64,000 bases of DNA from Aquimarina amphilecti (GCF_900109375.1 NZ_FOAB01000013.1:1-64000); one strand, 5' to 3'; positions 7,912-17,616 are shown, numbered from the stretch's first letter. Notes: generated by a model from the sequence alone, not told the origin. Made by a program: numbers and translations.

Positions 7912-9569
7912 TCTTCTGTTCCTTTTTCAATGATTAGCTTATTCAGTTTTTGAAGGATCATAGCCTTCTCATGTGAATCACCATACTTTGATAAAGCATC
8001 ATTTAATTCATTGATATCATCTGACTTTAGATCTTCTAACATGTCTTTCCATGAAACATCAGCAATCTGTCTCTGCTTACCAAAAAACTCATTGATTAAA
8101 TTTGTTACTGATGTTCCATATGTATTAATGGTCACTTCTTCTGGTCCATTTCGTTTATCCGCTTTTAACCAAACTACATTGCTCTTTTTTGAATCAGAGA
8201 TCATGAATGGCGAATGAGTGGTTAGAACAATTTCTTGTTCACGATCATCTTCCGTTGGATTCATTTTCATGCACTCATTTATCAGCCAAATAAACTTTGA
8301 CCTCCATTCAGGATTAAAATGAGTTTCGGGTTCATCTAAAAGAAATAGAGTACTTGTGCTATCTAATAGAATAATACTCCCTAAGACTTGCAGTAATTGA
8401 TGTTCACCATCAGAAAGATGTTTATAATAGATTGGATCAGTAACACCTTCTTTCTTAAATGAGATATTACCTAAATGAAAAAGCTGTTTCTCAATCTCAT
8501 ATTTAGGGATTAAGTCAGAGAGGTTTTCACTTGTTCCAGCTTTAGCAGATTTGACAGTTTTACTGATATTTCTACTAATCTTTTCAATATTAAGTGTTTG
8601 GAAAAAATAAAGCACTCTGAATAACCTATCTGCAGAATTGAATTTTTCTCTGAAACCAGTTAAAGTAGCTTCATTCATTTTGAAGTTGAAGGATAGCTTA
8701 GTGAAATCATGACGAGTGGTACTGTTATTTTCTTCATCAAAAAGAGCATCAATCGCTTTAAAGCTTTCAATTGCTTCTTCTAATTCATCTGGAAGATATT
8801 TTTCAAACGTCTTTGGCTTTTTTAATGATAATTGGATAGAAAATCCATTTAGTTCATTTACTTCAATCTCGGTTTTTAAAATAGACAAGTCTTTTGTTTC
8901 TCCCAGTGGTGAGAGTGCCTTATCGAAAATAAAGTTAGAAACGGTTATCAGTTTTGAAACATTGTAATTCAGAAATTGGAAACGATTCATTTCTAACTTA
9001 GAGTCAACCGCTTTATTCTTCTTTCTCTTTAAATCTTCATAGTATTCGAAATTCAGTTTTACAAATGGATTGCTCACTAATTCGTTTAAGCCAGAAGAAT
9101 AACCAATGATGTGATTTGGAAGCACTTTACTTAAGCCATTATTGTAAAAATCCTTTACTTCAATCTCTTTTTCATTGAATGATAATTTAACCGCAGGCAA
9201 TTCATCAACTGGCTTAGAAACGAGTACTAGTTGGTTTTGATCGAGGTCATCAAAAGTAAGGTCACCTAATTCGTCCCAAGTAAATCCTGCACCTGCTAGC
9301 GTAAGTTTTGGGAGGTAATAATCTAACTCAAAGCCGAAGGCAGTTTTGAAATTATCTAAATCCTTTTTTGAAGAACGATTAAAATTCTCGAGATAATAAA
9401 ACATCTCTGCAACCACCTCTAAGGCATTGGATTTACCAGAACCATTTAGTCCAACAAAACAAATAGGCTCAATCTGTTCGTTTGCTATTAAAGAGCGGTT
9501 GAAGTTAATTTCATAACCAGCAGGCAAACCACGAAAACGGGATAATAATTTGATTCGCTTAAGCTTCAT
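7908..9569 (-). CDS. AAA/ABC-type ATPase, PtuA-like, linked to restriction system
   Basis: 553 residues of the SMC/ABC-like (OLD/PtuA-type) ATPase class. Walker A GLNGSGKSN is near residue 41, the signature LSDGEHQLLQ near residue 385, Walker B TLFLLDEPETHF near residue 405, and the His switch TTHSPFMIS near residue 450. No nuclease domain (no Toprim) is visible in the protein itself; the HNH protein encoded next would supply it. It overlaps hsdS by four bases upstream and the HNH gene by four bases downstream. Related ATPases are often found inside type I restriction loci. Role inferred: an infection sensor that unleashes the nuclease, possibly responding to failure of the R-M system. Confidence 0.8.
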   Translation of the reverse strand: MKLKRIKLLSRFRGLPAGYEINFNRSLIANEQIEPICFVGLNGSGKSNALEVVAEMFYYLENFNRSSKKDLDNFKTAFGFELDYYLPKLTLAGAGFTWDELGDLTFDDLDQNQLVLVSKPVDELPAVKLSFNEKEIEVKDFYNNGLSKVLPNHIIGYSSGLNELVSNPFVKLNFEYYEDLKRKKNKAVDSKLEMNRFQFLNYNVSKLITVSNFIFDKALSPLGETKDLSILKTEIEVNELNGFSIQLSLKKPKTFEKYLPDELEEAIESFKAIDALFDEENNSTTRHDFTKLSFNFKMNEATLTGFREKFNSADRLFRVLYFFQTLNIEKISRNISKTVKSAKAGTSENLSDLIPKYEIEKQLFHLGNISFKKEGVTDPIYYKHLSDGEHQLLQVLGSIILLDSTSTLFLLDEPETHFNPEWRSKFIWLINECMKMNPTEDDREQEIVLTTHSPFMISDSKKSNVVWLKADKRNGPEEVTINTYGTSVTNLINEFFGKQRQIADVSWKDMLEDLKSDDINELNDALSKYGDSHEKAMILQKLNKLIIEKGTEE

Positions 9570-11005
9570 ATATTGTACTTGAAAATTACTTGATGGGTTG
9601 AGCCGCTATATTCCGTTCTTATTTTTTCTTCAGATAAGAGATCCTTAATAAAGCCTTTTACCAATGAAGTAGTATAGTCAATACCTTGTTTGGCTAAAAT
9701 CTCTTCAATTTGCGAAATGGAAAATTCTTGATAGCCAAATCGGCCTTTAATGATTTGCTCGAGTTTCTCAATAGTAACTGCCTCTGCGCTGACTTCATTT
9801 GATAAATCTTCCAAATTTGTTTCAGACATATTTAATTTATCAAATTGAGAGATATCCACCTTACTCAAATCCAATTCTCCTTTAAAGGCTGTTTGGCTTA
9901 TACTTCCGTATAGATTGTTGAGCTCAGATAGGCTATCTTTAAATTGACTTTTTATTCTCAACGTGAATTTTACAATTTTTTCAAACTGATTTTGAACTTC
10001 AATTGAGGGAAGAATAAATTTATATGAAAGGAGAGCTTTTCTATTGATTTTTGGAATATTTGCTCTATCAGAATTGCTGTTGGCATGACTTAAGAAATGC
10101 TGAGATTGAAGTTTAAATTTTAAAAAGTATTTATTAAGTATATTTTTATCCATTGTTTTGATTGGATAAACATCAGCACTACAAATACCAGTAAAATTCA
10201 TAATAGCAACTTTATTTAAGTACGGACGAATTTTACTGTATAATATGTATTCATCAGTAAATAGATATTTACCGCTTATTAAATTTTCTTCTTTTGCTTT
10301 TTTCAGATTTACTAAGTTGCCTGTTTCGGATTCTATATTTGCACCTCCAACATGGAACATTTCATTATATGGCGGTTCATTTGGACTAACCAATCCTGAT
10401 TGAATTTCAATAACATCATTCAATGAAATCGTTTCTCCTTTAGTATGCTCAAACATCTCTGAGAAAGTAGATTTCAAAAATTCATCTAAAAGTTTAATAC
10501 TTTCTTCTCTTTTCTGGATAAGATTTTCGCAATCGAATAGTACTTTAGCTATTCGTTTTTGATTGTCAAGTGATGGGAGATAAACTTGGAATTTGCTCAA
10601 ATCATCCTTATTGAAACCAGCTTGTGCTGCCCTCACTCCAACACTTAAAATAAAATTTTGAAACAAGGGTGCTTTTAATAAAGCTAGGAGGTATTTTTTT
10701 GATAATACTTTTTCATTTGGGATGGTTTTCATTATTGCAACATTGTAAGCTCCTTCCAACCCTGTAAGGATTTTTCCAACAGAAGCCCCATATCTTCCAA
10801 TCAAAACATCATCAGTTTTGCAGGTCTTTAGTCTTTTTGATACTTTGACATACTCCACATTATTTTTGTGGCTCTGAGTAAAATCACGAATTTGAAGCAT
10901 TCTAACATACCCTTCTTTCTTACTTTTAGACCATTCCTTTTTAGGTGGTTGAGAACCTCCTTGGAAATCGCATATATCTGTGAGTTTATATTTTTTGATT
11001 TCCAT
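9566..11005 (-). CDS. hsdS: Type I restriction-modification specificity subunit HsdS
   Basis: 479 residues. Two target-recognition halves are visible, each ending in a helical spacer: the first (about 1-185) with IGRYGASVGK, LPSLDNQKRIAKVL and a helix, the second (about 190-375) with PSIEVQNQFEKIVKF. Each TRD reads one half of a bipartite DNA target. The C-terminal tail of about 85 residues (from about residue 395) looks like an extra winged-helix domain and makes the protein somewhat longer than the usual 400-450. It overlaps hsdM by one base and the ATPase gene by four, so all are co-transcribed. Confidence 0.88.
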   Translation of the reverse strand: MEIKKYKLTDICDFQGGSQPPKKEWSKSKKEGYVRMLQIRDFTQSHKNNVEYVKVSKRLKTCKTDDVLIGRYGASVGKILTGLEGAYNVAIMKTIPNEKVLSKKYLLALLKAPLFQNFILSVGVRAAQAGFNKDDLSKFQVYLPSLDNQKRIAKVLFDCENLIQKREESIKLLDEFLKSTFSEMFEHTKGETISLNDVIEIQSGLVSPNEPPYNEMFHVGGANIESETGNLVNLKKAKEENLISGKYLFTDEYILYSKIRPYLNKVAIMNFTGICSADVYPIKTMDKNILNKYFLKFKLQSQHFLSHANSNSDRANIPKINRKALLSYKFILPSIEVQNQFEKIVKFTLRIKSQFKDSLSELNNLYGSISQTAFKGELDLSKVDISQFDKLNMSETNLEDLSNEVSAEAVTIEKLEQIIKGRFGYQEFSISQIEEILAKQGIDYTTSLVKGFIKDLLSEEKIRTEYSGSTHQVIFKYNI

Positions 11006-12606
11006 TAAATAAACTCTTTTAATTCGTTTAATCCTTTGACTATCTCATGCTCTAATCCATTTTCTCCAATTAGCTTGTCTAATATGACATTTGGTTTTTC
11101 ATAAACAATTTCTTCATAAACTTCCTCTTTGTATTTATTGTAGCTCAAGTCATAACCTTCTTCTACGATTTCGGATTTCGACACATAGAAATATTTCACT
11201 TTCCCTGTTCTATCATTTTTGTCTGAATCAAAGGGTATTTGAAATTGTTTGACAATATCCTGAAGGTCTCCATGACCACTTTCATTTTTTGAACGCTTGT
11301 CATCTAAACTGTAGCCATCCGATTCCATATCATAGAACCAAACATTTTCAGTTTCTCCACCTTTAGTAAAAATGAGTAAAGCAGTACTAACACCTGCATA
11401 GGGTTTAAATACACCGCTAGGCATACTAACTACAGCTTTCAATTGGGAATTTTCAATCATTAATTTTCGCGCAGCTTGAAACACTTTACTAGAACTGAAT
11501 AGAACTCCTTGCGGTATAACAATGCCAGCAGTACCGCCCATTTTCAGCATGTTGTGGATACGTTCAATAAAAAGTAATTCCGTTTTGGTTGTTTTTAGAT
11601 TTAACTCTTCATTGATGTCTCCTTTATCTATGTTACCTGTAAATGGAGGGTTCGCCAAAACGATATCATATTCAGCAGTCTCATTATAGCCTTTACTCAA
11701 AGTATCTTTATAATCTACTTTAGGACTTTCAATACCATGCATCATAAGGTTCATTAAACCCAAACGAACCATGGTTTGGTCAATGTCATAGCCTTGCAGA
11801 CTATCACCTAAAATCCCTTTTACATCTTCGGTTAAAAGTGCACTTCTGCTGCTTCTAATAAAGCCATCTTCATCAGGCTCTTTGTTAGCTTTATCCTTAT
11901 CTAATTGAGTTACCATATACTGATAGGCTCCTAAAAGGAAACCACCTGTACCACAGGCTGGATCCGCAACTTTTTGTCCCAGCTTTGGATTCACCAATTC
12001 CACCAATAATTTTATGATATGTCTAGGAGTTCTAAATTGACCATTTTTACCAGCAGCTGCGATTTCACTCAATAACATTTCATATACATCACCTTGTATA
12101 TCTTGAAAATCTTGTCCTTTTTCACTGGCATCCTTTTCCATCTCTTCATAGATTTCATCTATGCTTTTAATTGCCTCAAGAAGTAAAGAAGGTTTTGGAA
12201 TGATGAAAACAGCATTTGCCATATGCTTGGTAAAAGGGGAGTCATCCTTGTCCAGTTGCTTTAAAAACGGAAACACAAAACGCTGTATATGATTAAGCAT
12301 TTTATCTGATGGCATGCGTTTAAACTCACTCCATCTTAACTTTTGCTTGTCAATACCATTTTGTTTTTTCTCTTTATCTTCCGTAGTCAGATAAAAAGTA
12401 CCTGAAAACATAGATGTAAAATCATCACCCGTAAATTCAGCATTGGCCAAAGATTCTAAATCGTTTTCATCTAACTTTTTCATGAAAAGCAGATAGGTGA
12501 TTTGCTCAATAGCTGTAAGTGGATTTGAAATTCCACCACTCCAGAACTTATTCCAGAGGTCGTCTATTTTTGATTTTATTTGCGAATTGTTACTTAGTAA
12601 ACTCAT
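11005..12606 (-). CDS. hsdM: Type I restriction-modification DNA methyltransferase HsdM
   Basis: 533 residues. An N-terminal helical HsdM domain (about 10-150) is followed by an adenine-N6 methyltransferase domain: SAM-binding ADPACGTGGFLLGAYQYM near residue 215 and catalytic ANPPFTG near residue 318. It modifies adenine in the target defined by HsdS and, with HsdR, forms the restriction complex. The ATG lies one base after the hsdR stop. Length and motifs are complete, so it is expected to be active. Confidence 0.92.
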   Translation of the reverse strand: MSLLSNNSQIKSKIDDLWNKFWSGGISNPLTAIEQITYLLFMKKLDENDLESLANAEFTGDDFTSMFSGTFYLTTEDKEKKQNGIDKQKLRWSEFKRMPSDKMLNHIQRFVFPFLKQLDKDDSPFTKHMANAVFIIPKPSLLLEAIKSIDEIYEEMEKDASEKGQDFQDIQGDVYEMLLSEIAAAGKNGQFRTPRHIIKLLVELVNPKLGQKVADPACGTGGFLLGAYQYMVTQLDKDKANKEPDEDGFIRSSRSALLTEDVKGILGDSLQGYDIDQTMVRLGLMNLMMHGIESPKVDYKDTLSKGYNETAEYDIVLANPPFTGNIDKGDINEELNLKTTKTELLFIERIHNMLKMGGTAGIVIPQGVLFSSSKVFQAARKLMIENSQLKAVVSMPSGVFKPYAGVSTALLIFTKGGETENVWFYDMESDGYSLDDKRSKNESGHGDLQDIVKQFQIPFDSDKNDRTGKVKYFYVSKSEIVEEGYDLSYNKYKEEVYEEIVYEKPNVILDKLIGENGLEHEIVKGLNELKEFI

Positions 12607-12607
12607 G

Positions 12608-15403
12608 TTATGCTGCGAATTTTTCCGTTAATGCTAATATTTCTTTTATCTCAGAAGGAGTGAATACACCACGTATTCCTTTTGGATGTATAATCGTAAA
12701 TGGAGACGAGATTAAATCTCGTTTTTCAATTTCTCCTCTTTCAATGATGTAATCTTTTAATAAGTTCAAGAACTCAATTTGTCGGGTAGATAAATTGCTG
12801 TGTTCTTTAATAAAGGCTTGAACCAGTCTGCTCACTTCAGCATCAAAGCTTTCCAAAATCTCAATTCCTAGAATGTGTTTAATAAACTGAATGAACTTTG
12901 CCTTTTGATGATTATATACTTTACGTAATAGCTGTTCTGTTATATGTGGATCTTCTTCATGAAGTTCCTCCGCAAGTTGTTCGGCTTCTTCTTCGGTAAC
13001 CTTTTCGCCAGACTTAATCTTTTGAAGAATTGGATTCTTTTCGATTAACTCTGCAATTTTAGCTTCAACCATTTCACGGTATTTTGAAATACTTACCGCT
13101 TCATTTTTGGGGCCAAATTCAACCATTTCTTTAGTTTGAATTACATCTTGTAAATTCAACTTAGAAGGTCCGTCAAGAGGTCCTTTTTGCTCTCTGTATT
13201 TAATAAGGGGAGCCAAAGTTTCAGCTAATACATCAAACCCTTCATCTAGAACCGTAGACCAAAAATTGTTCGTCAAAACCTTTTTGATGTACGCTTCATT
13301 CTTTGCTACTATGTTTATCGACATAGGCAATTCACTAACAACGGTAATTATATTCTCTTTAAGCGTGTCGTATTTCTCTGATTCTTCTGATAAATGTGCA
13401 AGGGAGATTTCCAATACATCTTTATTAAAACGCATGGCTTTAAAATCCGATTGAGAAACAGTTCTGAAAAGTGGTTTTATGGTATGACGTAAAAACTCAA
13501 TCTTTTCTGGTGTTAAATGATTCCAAAAAGCATCATCTTCGACTTTTGCTAAATCAGGTTTTGAATCTTGAATAACAACCGATTTTTTAGGCAATTCTGA
13601 GATTTGACTTCTTAATTTTTCAATCTCCTTTTGAGCAATTTCAGGTTTTTCCTTTTCAAGAGCTGTTTCAATTTTGTCAATTCTAATTCCAACAAAACGA
13701 ACAGGTAAAGGAATTTGCCCTTTTAACTCTTTTCCTTTTGGATTCAGTTTGAAGTATTCAAAATTATCCCAGCAATCTAAGATTAGGAAAGCATCTTTTT
13801 CGGCACACCAAGGTTTCATCTTAGTTGGTTCGAGAAGCCTAGTTCCTCTTCCGATCATCTGCCAGAATTTTGTATAAGAATAAACAGGTTTTACAAAAAC
13901 AAGATTTACCAATTCACGTACATCAATCCCTGTGTCGAGCATGTCTACACTAACAGCAACTCTTGGCATATCATTATGTGTGAATTGATGAAGTAAACCA
14001 CCTTTGCCATATACACGTGGATCATCAGATACAATTACTTTGGCCAATTCACCTGTATATTCAGGATATAGTGAATCGAAAATCTTTTCAATTCTCCTAG
14101 CGTGGGCTTTTGTAGAACAGAAGAAAATGGTTTTCCCAGGTAACACACCATTCGGATCTTTTATAGATTCTTCCATAAATTCCTTAACAATGGTAACGTT
14201 GGTTCCTTTGTTAATTACTGACTTCTCTAAGTCTGTTCCTTCAAAGTTTATCTCTGCGACCTCCTTGCCTTGAAGAATCAAGTTTTTCTGATCTTCTAGA
14301 CTTATGGTTCGTTTACTAATTCCATCCTCTTGAAACTTGGTTTGAATTTTCATTACCTGAAAATCACAGAGGTAAGGAGGGATGTTGTTTACAGCTTCCT
14401 CATAGGAATATGCGAAAGAAGGTAAGCCGTCTTCACATTCAAAAAGCTTGAAAGTGTTATGGTCAATAACATCTGTAGGAGTAGCAGTTAAACCAAGTGT
14501 AGTTGTATTAAAATAATCTAGTACTTCCTGATAGGTGTTGTAGATAGATCTATGACTTTCATCAATTACGATTAAGTCAAAAAAGTGAGGAGACAAAGAA
14601 TAATCTTCATCTCTAATAATATTCAACATTGTAGGATAAGTAGATGTGTAAATCCTTCTATCCTTAGCAATTTCTTTTTCTCCAACCTTTGGCCATCTAG
14701 GTTCATTAGGGAGAAACTCTTTAAAAGCTTCTAAGGCTTGGTTTCTCAATGCAATTCGGTCAACTAAGAAAAGAACTCTTTCAGCCCATCCAGCTCTCAT
14801 AAGAGCATCTACCATTGCAATAGTAGTTCTGGTTTTTCCAGTTCCTGTTGCCATTACTAAAAGAAACTTTTGTCTCTTTTTTTCGATGCCTTCCATTACA
14901 GAACGGATAGCATGGATTTGATAATCACGTCCTGCTATGTCTGTGTTTATTAGCTCTTGTGCTAGTGGTTTTCTGTTTCTTCTGATATAGGAGTATCGTT
15001 CAAGGTCATCCCTTGTTGGAAATCCAATCACTTTCTTAGGTGGATAGTTTCCTAAATCCCAATAGAATATTTCATGACCGTTGGTGTAAAAACAAAAAGG
15101 TAATTCACCACCAGATTCATTTTGGATATTTTGACAATATTGTTTGGCTTGTTCTCTTCCTAATTCTGCATTCACGGAAGTTTTCTTTGCCTCAACTACC
15201 GCAAGCACTTTTCCGTCTTTGCCGTACAAAACATAATCTGAGTATTGATGTCCTTGATAAGGTGTTTGAGGTTCGCTAACTCCATCAGGTAAACCAACAT
15301 TGATATCGTATTCAATGCCAACTTGAGTTTGGTCATTAATATTCCATCCAGCTTCTTGAAGCTGCTTGTCGATTAGTTCCTTTCTTGTTTTTGCCTCATT
15401 CAT
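12608..15403 (-). CDS. hsdR: Type I restriction endonuclease subunit HsdR
   Basis: About 931 residues. The N-terminal PD-(D/E)XK nuclease shows DYVLYG and VVEAKKTS (about residues 58-80). It is followed by a superfamily 2 motor with Walker A MATGTGKTRT (about 183), DESH (about 278) and LTATPT (about 306), and a second RecA lobe with RGTRLLEP. It translocates and cuts unmodified DNA with HsdM and HsdS. The C-terminal third is helical, as in the family. The open frame reaches a TTG at 15424, but the ATG at 15403, one base past the regulator's stop, is the better start. Confidence 0.9.
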   Translation of the reverse strand: MNEAKTRKELIDKQLQEAGWNINDQTQVGIEYDINVGLPDGVSEPQTPYQGHQYSDYVLYGKDGKVLAVVEAKKTSVNAELGREQAKQYCQNIQNESGGELPFCFYTNGHEIFYWDLGNYPPKKVIGFPTRDDLERYSYIRRNRKPLAQELINTDIAGRDYQIHAIRSVMEGIEKKRQKFLLVMATGTGKTRTTIAMVDALMRAGWAERVLFLVDRIALRNQALEAFKEFLPNEPRWPKVGEKEIAKDRRIYTSTYPTMLNIIRDEDYSLSPHFFDLIVIDESHRSIYNTYQEVLDYFNTTTLGLTATPTDVIDHNTFKLFECEDGLPSFAYSYEEAVNNIPPYLCDFQVMKIQTKFQEDGISKRTISLEDQKNLILQGKEVAEINFEGTDLEKSVINKGTNVTIVKEFMEESIKDPNGVLPGKTIFFCSTKAHARRIEKIFDSLYPEYTGELAKVIVSDDPRVYGKGGLLHQFTHNDMPRVAVSVDMLDTGIDVRELVNLVFVKPVYSYTKFWQMIGRGTRLLEPTKMKPWCAEKDAFLILDCWDNFEYFKLNPKGKELKGQIPLPVRFVGIRIDKIETALEKEKPEIAQKEIEKLRSQISELPKKSVVIQDSKPDLAKVEDDAFWNHLTPEKIEFLRHTIKPLFRTVSQSDFKAMRFNKDVLEISLAHLSEESEKYDTLKENIITVVSELPMSINIVAKNEAYIKKVLTNNFWSTVLDEGFDVLAETLAPLIKYREQKGPLDGPSKLNLQDVIQTKEMVEFGPKNEAVSISKYREMVEAKIAELIEKNPILQKIKSGEKVTEEEAEQLAEELHEEDPHITEQLLRKVYNHQKAKFIQFIKHILGIEILESFDAEVSRLVQAFIKEHSNLSTRQIEFLNLLKDYIIERGEIEKRDLISSPFTIIHPKGIRGVFTPSEIKEILALTEKFAA

Positions 15404-15404
15404 A

Positions 15405-15599
15405 TTAACTCTTATTAGAGACAATCAAATCCTTTACATCAACATCTAAGATGTTTGCGATTTCATTCAATATTTCTAGTCTCGGTTGCTGTCTGTTCTG
15501 GACATAACCGTTCACCATGTTATAACTCTTTCCCAGTTTTTCAGCCAACCAAGTCTGCTTAATGCCTTTCTCTTCGAGTACTTCCTTTATTCGGTTCAT
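15405..15599 (-). CDS. Small XRE-family HTH regulator at head of the defence operon
   Basis: 64 residues, nearly all a Cro/C1-type helix-turn-helix: VLEEKGIKQTWLAEKLGKS forms the first helices, and YNMVNGYVQNRQQPRLEIL the recognition helix and turn. Such single-domain regulators often control R-M operons so that methylase appears before nuclease. Here it is the first gene, directly before hsdR, so it may repress or time the whole operon. The operator is not identified; the 200 bases upstream (15600-15800) are AT-rich and contain a short GTTGGCAAA...CCAAATGTG segment. Confidence 0.78.
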   Translation of the reverse strand: MNRIKEVLEEKGIKQTWLAEKLGKSYNMVNGYVQNRQQPRLEILNEIANILDVDVKDLIVSNKS

Positions 15600-15801
15600 T
15601 TCCGTCTAAAATTATCAAGCCAAGATAATATTAATTGTTTAAATATCTCGTTTTTCAATATAAAAATCGTTCGAATTATTCTCGTTCTACGAGCGTGGGG
15701 GGATTTTAGCTCTTTTGGTTTTTTAGAGTTGGCAAAGAGCGTTGGCAAAAACCAAATGTGCTAAAATGTGCGGTTGGCTTTTCCTTTTTTTAATGGCATA
15801 C

Positions 15802-15964
15802 AACGTTTAATATATGTGTCGTAGCAGGGCAAAATGTTACCCTGTTTTTCGATTTATTCGCGCATTGGTTGCTTACTTTTTCTTTTTGCAAGCATTGCGA
15901 CATTGCAAAAATACACGAACCAATCGATCCATCACCTAGCTGCTATGATCACATATATCGTGTT
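15802..15964. repeat. attC-like site 10 (class B)
   Basis: Arms AACGTTTAATATATGTGTCG and, inverted, CTATGATCACATATATCGTGTT; inner stem GCGCATTGGTTGC with GCAAGCATTGCG. It separates the defence cassette from cassette 10. Confidence 0.83.
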
Positions 15965-15975
15965 GTACACCGTAC

Positions 15976-16671
15976 TTATTTTTCCGTATCAATTAACCAA
16001 GGATAAGAAAATTCCGTTGATTTTGTCAATTCCTTTTTTAATTTCTCTTTCTCCAAATCCAATTCGGAATATTCAGTTCTTTGAAAGAGGACATTATATG
16101 CAGATTGATGAAAACCAAACTTCTTAAGCGTTTGAAAATTCTTTTTTTGGGTTTGATAGCTTAGTGGTAGATAATCGAACTCAACTTCTAACAAAGCAAG
16201 TAATGTATCATTCACAGAATGACCTTCAATAGACAACTTTTTATTTTTCATTCTTTGAGTTTTAAACTCATTAACTATCTCATAAATAATAGAATCATTC
16301 TTTTCGGATATTCTGCGGTTCCAAAATTCCAGATAATATTTACTAACTGTTTTTGGATTTTGATATGTTAATAACAGACTATCAAGCAATACATCTAGAT
16401 TTTTTTTAATATAGATGTCATTTATTATAAATTCATCATTTAGTTCCAAAATAACACCCTCAAGTTTTTTATAGCCAAAGCGCTTAAATGTTTCGTGCAC
16501 CATCTTCAGATTTTCAGGTTTTCGAATCCATTGATTTTTAGTCCAATCCGAATGTCTCAAATGAGAAAATGAAGCTTTTGTCTCGATATAAAATTCTGAT
16601 TCTTGATTTTGTTTACCTAGACAAGAAATGAGTAGTATGATAAGAATATTTAATATTAGTAGTTTTTTCAT
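15976..16671 (-). CDS. Lipoprotein of cassette 10, unknown function
   Basis: About 231 residues from the ATG at 16671, which starts a lipoprotein signal (KKLLILNILIILLISC). A TTG at 16686 would extend it into the cassette edge and is less likely. The mature part is charged and helical, with repeated FKRFGYKKLEG-like and TLKKFGFHQS-like helices, perhaps two similar halves. Family not recognised. Single gene of the cassette GTTGTACACC (15962) to GGTGTACAAC (16687). Confidence 0.7.
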   Translation of the reverse strand: MKKLLILNILIILLISCLGKQNQESEFYIETKASFSHLRHSDWTKNQWIRKPENLKMVHETFKRFGYKKLEGVILELNDEFIINDIYIKKNLDVLLDSLLLTYQNPKTVSKYYLEFWNRRISEKNDSIIYEIVNEFKTQRMKNKKLSIEGHSVNDTLLALLEVEFDYLPLSYQTQKKNFQTLKKFGFHQSAYNVLFQRTEYSELDLEKEKLKKELTKSTEFSYPWLIDTEK

Positions 16672-16684
16672 TCGTATGGTGTAC

Positions 16685-16846
16685 AACGTTTAATATATGT
16701 GTCGTAGCAGAGCAAAATGTTACCTTGCTTTTCGATTTTTCTGCGCATTGGTTGCTACTTTTACTTTCAGCAAGCATTGCGCCTTACCAAAAATACAAGA
16801 ATCATTCGATTGATCCCTTTGCTGCTATGATAACATATATCATGTT
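16685..16846. repeat. attC-like site 11 (class B)
   Basis: Arms AACGTTTAATATATGTGTCG and, inverted, CTATGATAACATATATCATGTT; inner stem GCGCATTGGTTGC with GCAAGCATTGCGC. Confidence 0.83.
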
Positions 16847-16855
16847 ACCACACGT

Positions 16856-16947
16856 TTTTGAGTTATACTCCGAAACTCTTCCATTTCAAGGGATATTATC
16901 CGCAAAACACTTCATTTAGCCGTCCGAGTACTGTCAGTCGCACGTTT
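16856..16947 (-). repeat. Copy of the ORF-less-cassette repeat at the end of cassette 11
   Basis: The block with core CATTTAGCCGTCCGAGTACTG (about 16914-16934), flanked by TCCGCAAAACACTTC, matches the repeats inside cassette 2 (about 1035-1085) almost base for base. It lies between the gene stop at 16948 and attC-like site 11, so it is the 3' flank of the cassette 11 gene. Confidence 0.7.
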
Positions 16948-17607
16948 TTATTCTATTTCTTTTAATATATAGTCTTCCTTTTTGGTTCCAATTGTCGATA
17001 TTAAAATATCTTGACTATTTTTATTTTTGATTATGAAAGGAGGATAAATTTCAGTGAATAATATGTCAAATCCATTATGATTTATTCTTTCATATTTTAA
17101 AAAATCTGAATTACTAGTCGCCAAAGAATTACTAATATAAACAGAGTCATTAATAAATTTAATTGTGTCAGTTAGTTTTTTGTAATTCCGAATAAACCTC
17201 TTTCCTATAAATTTTATGTCCGATGATTTGTTTTTTAAAGAATCAGCTAGTTTTTTATATACACTATTTGAGATTCCAGATTTACCAATGAAAACAAAAC
17301 TGTCTTTTTTTACCTCAAGAAAATCTTCATAATTGTTTTCACCGTTTTCAATCATCAATCTCTTTCCTTTAAGACTATACTTTTCTTGCCTTTGATCATA
17401 ATACATCCAATATTTATAGCTTTTAATTTTATAAATTCCATTATCAAAAGTGATCACTTCATTAAAAGGTCTTCCATTATTCGGTTTTTTAAGACTATCA
17501 TTGGGATGATATTGATATGCAGCAATCCAAGTTCCATATAGAATTTTGTCCGATTGACAGGACACTAATATTGAACTCAGAATTATTGCTAGAAATATTT
17601 TTCGCAT
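16948..17607 (-). CDS. Lipoprotein of cassette 11, unknown function
   Basis: About 219 residues from the ATG at 17607, which opens a lipoprotein signal (RKIFLAIILSSILVSC). The frame continues upstream through attC-like site 12 to 17721, but that stretch does not look like protein and is excluded. The mature protein starts with LYGTWIAAYQYHP and has beta-strand-like repeats (ITFDNGIYKIKSY, KYSLKGKRLMIENG), a layout typical of lipocalin-like domains in Bacteroidota lipoproteins. That assignment is a guess from the GTW start and strand pattern. Single gene of its cassette. Confidence 0.7.
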   Translation of the reverse strand: MRKIFLAIILSSILVSCQSDKILYGTWIAAYQYHPNDSLKKPNNGRPFNEVITFDNGIYKIKSYKYWMYYDQRQEKYSLKGKRLMIENGENNYEDFLEVKKDSFVFIGKSGISNSVYKKLADSLKNKSSDIKFIGKRFIRNYKKLTDTIKFINDSVYISNSLATSNSDFLKYERINHNGFDILFTEIYPPFIIKNKNSQDILISTIGTKKEDYILKEIE

Positions 17608-17616
17608 ATGTGTGGT

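Larger units (their letters stand above)
6589..15804 (-). mobile_element. Giant defence cassette 9 (type I R-M plus Septu-like pair)
   Basis: GTTGTATGCC at 6645-6654 and GGCATACAAC at 15795-15804 are perfect inverses, the same edge logic as in the small neighbouring cassettes. The six genes between them (15599 down to 6784) form one tightly packed minus-strand operon: HTH regulator, hsdR, hsdM, hsdS, AAA ATPase and HNH nuclease. I see no complete attC-like site inside that would split it. With its attC-like site (6589-6647) the unit is about 9.2 kb, far longer than ordinary integron cassettes of about 0.5-1.5 kb. That it moves as one unit is inferred. Confidence 0.72.
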
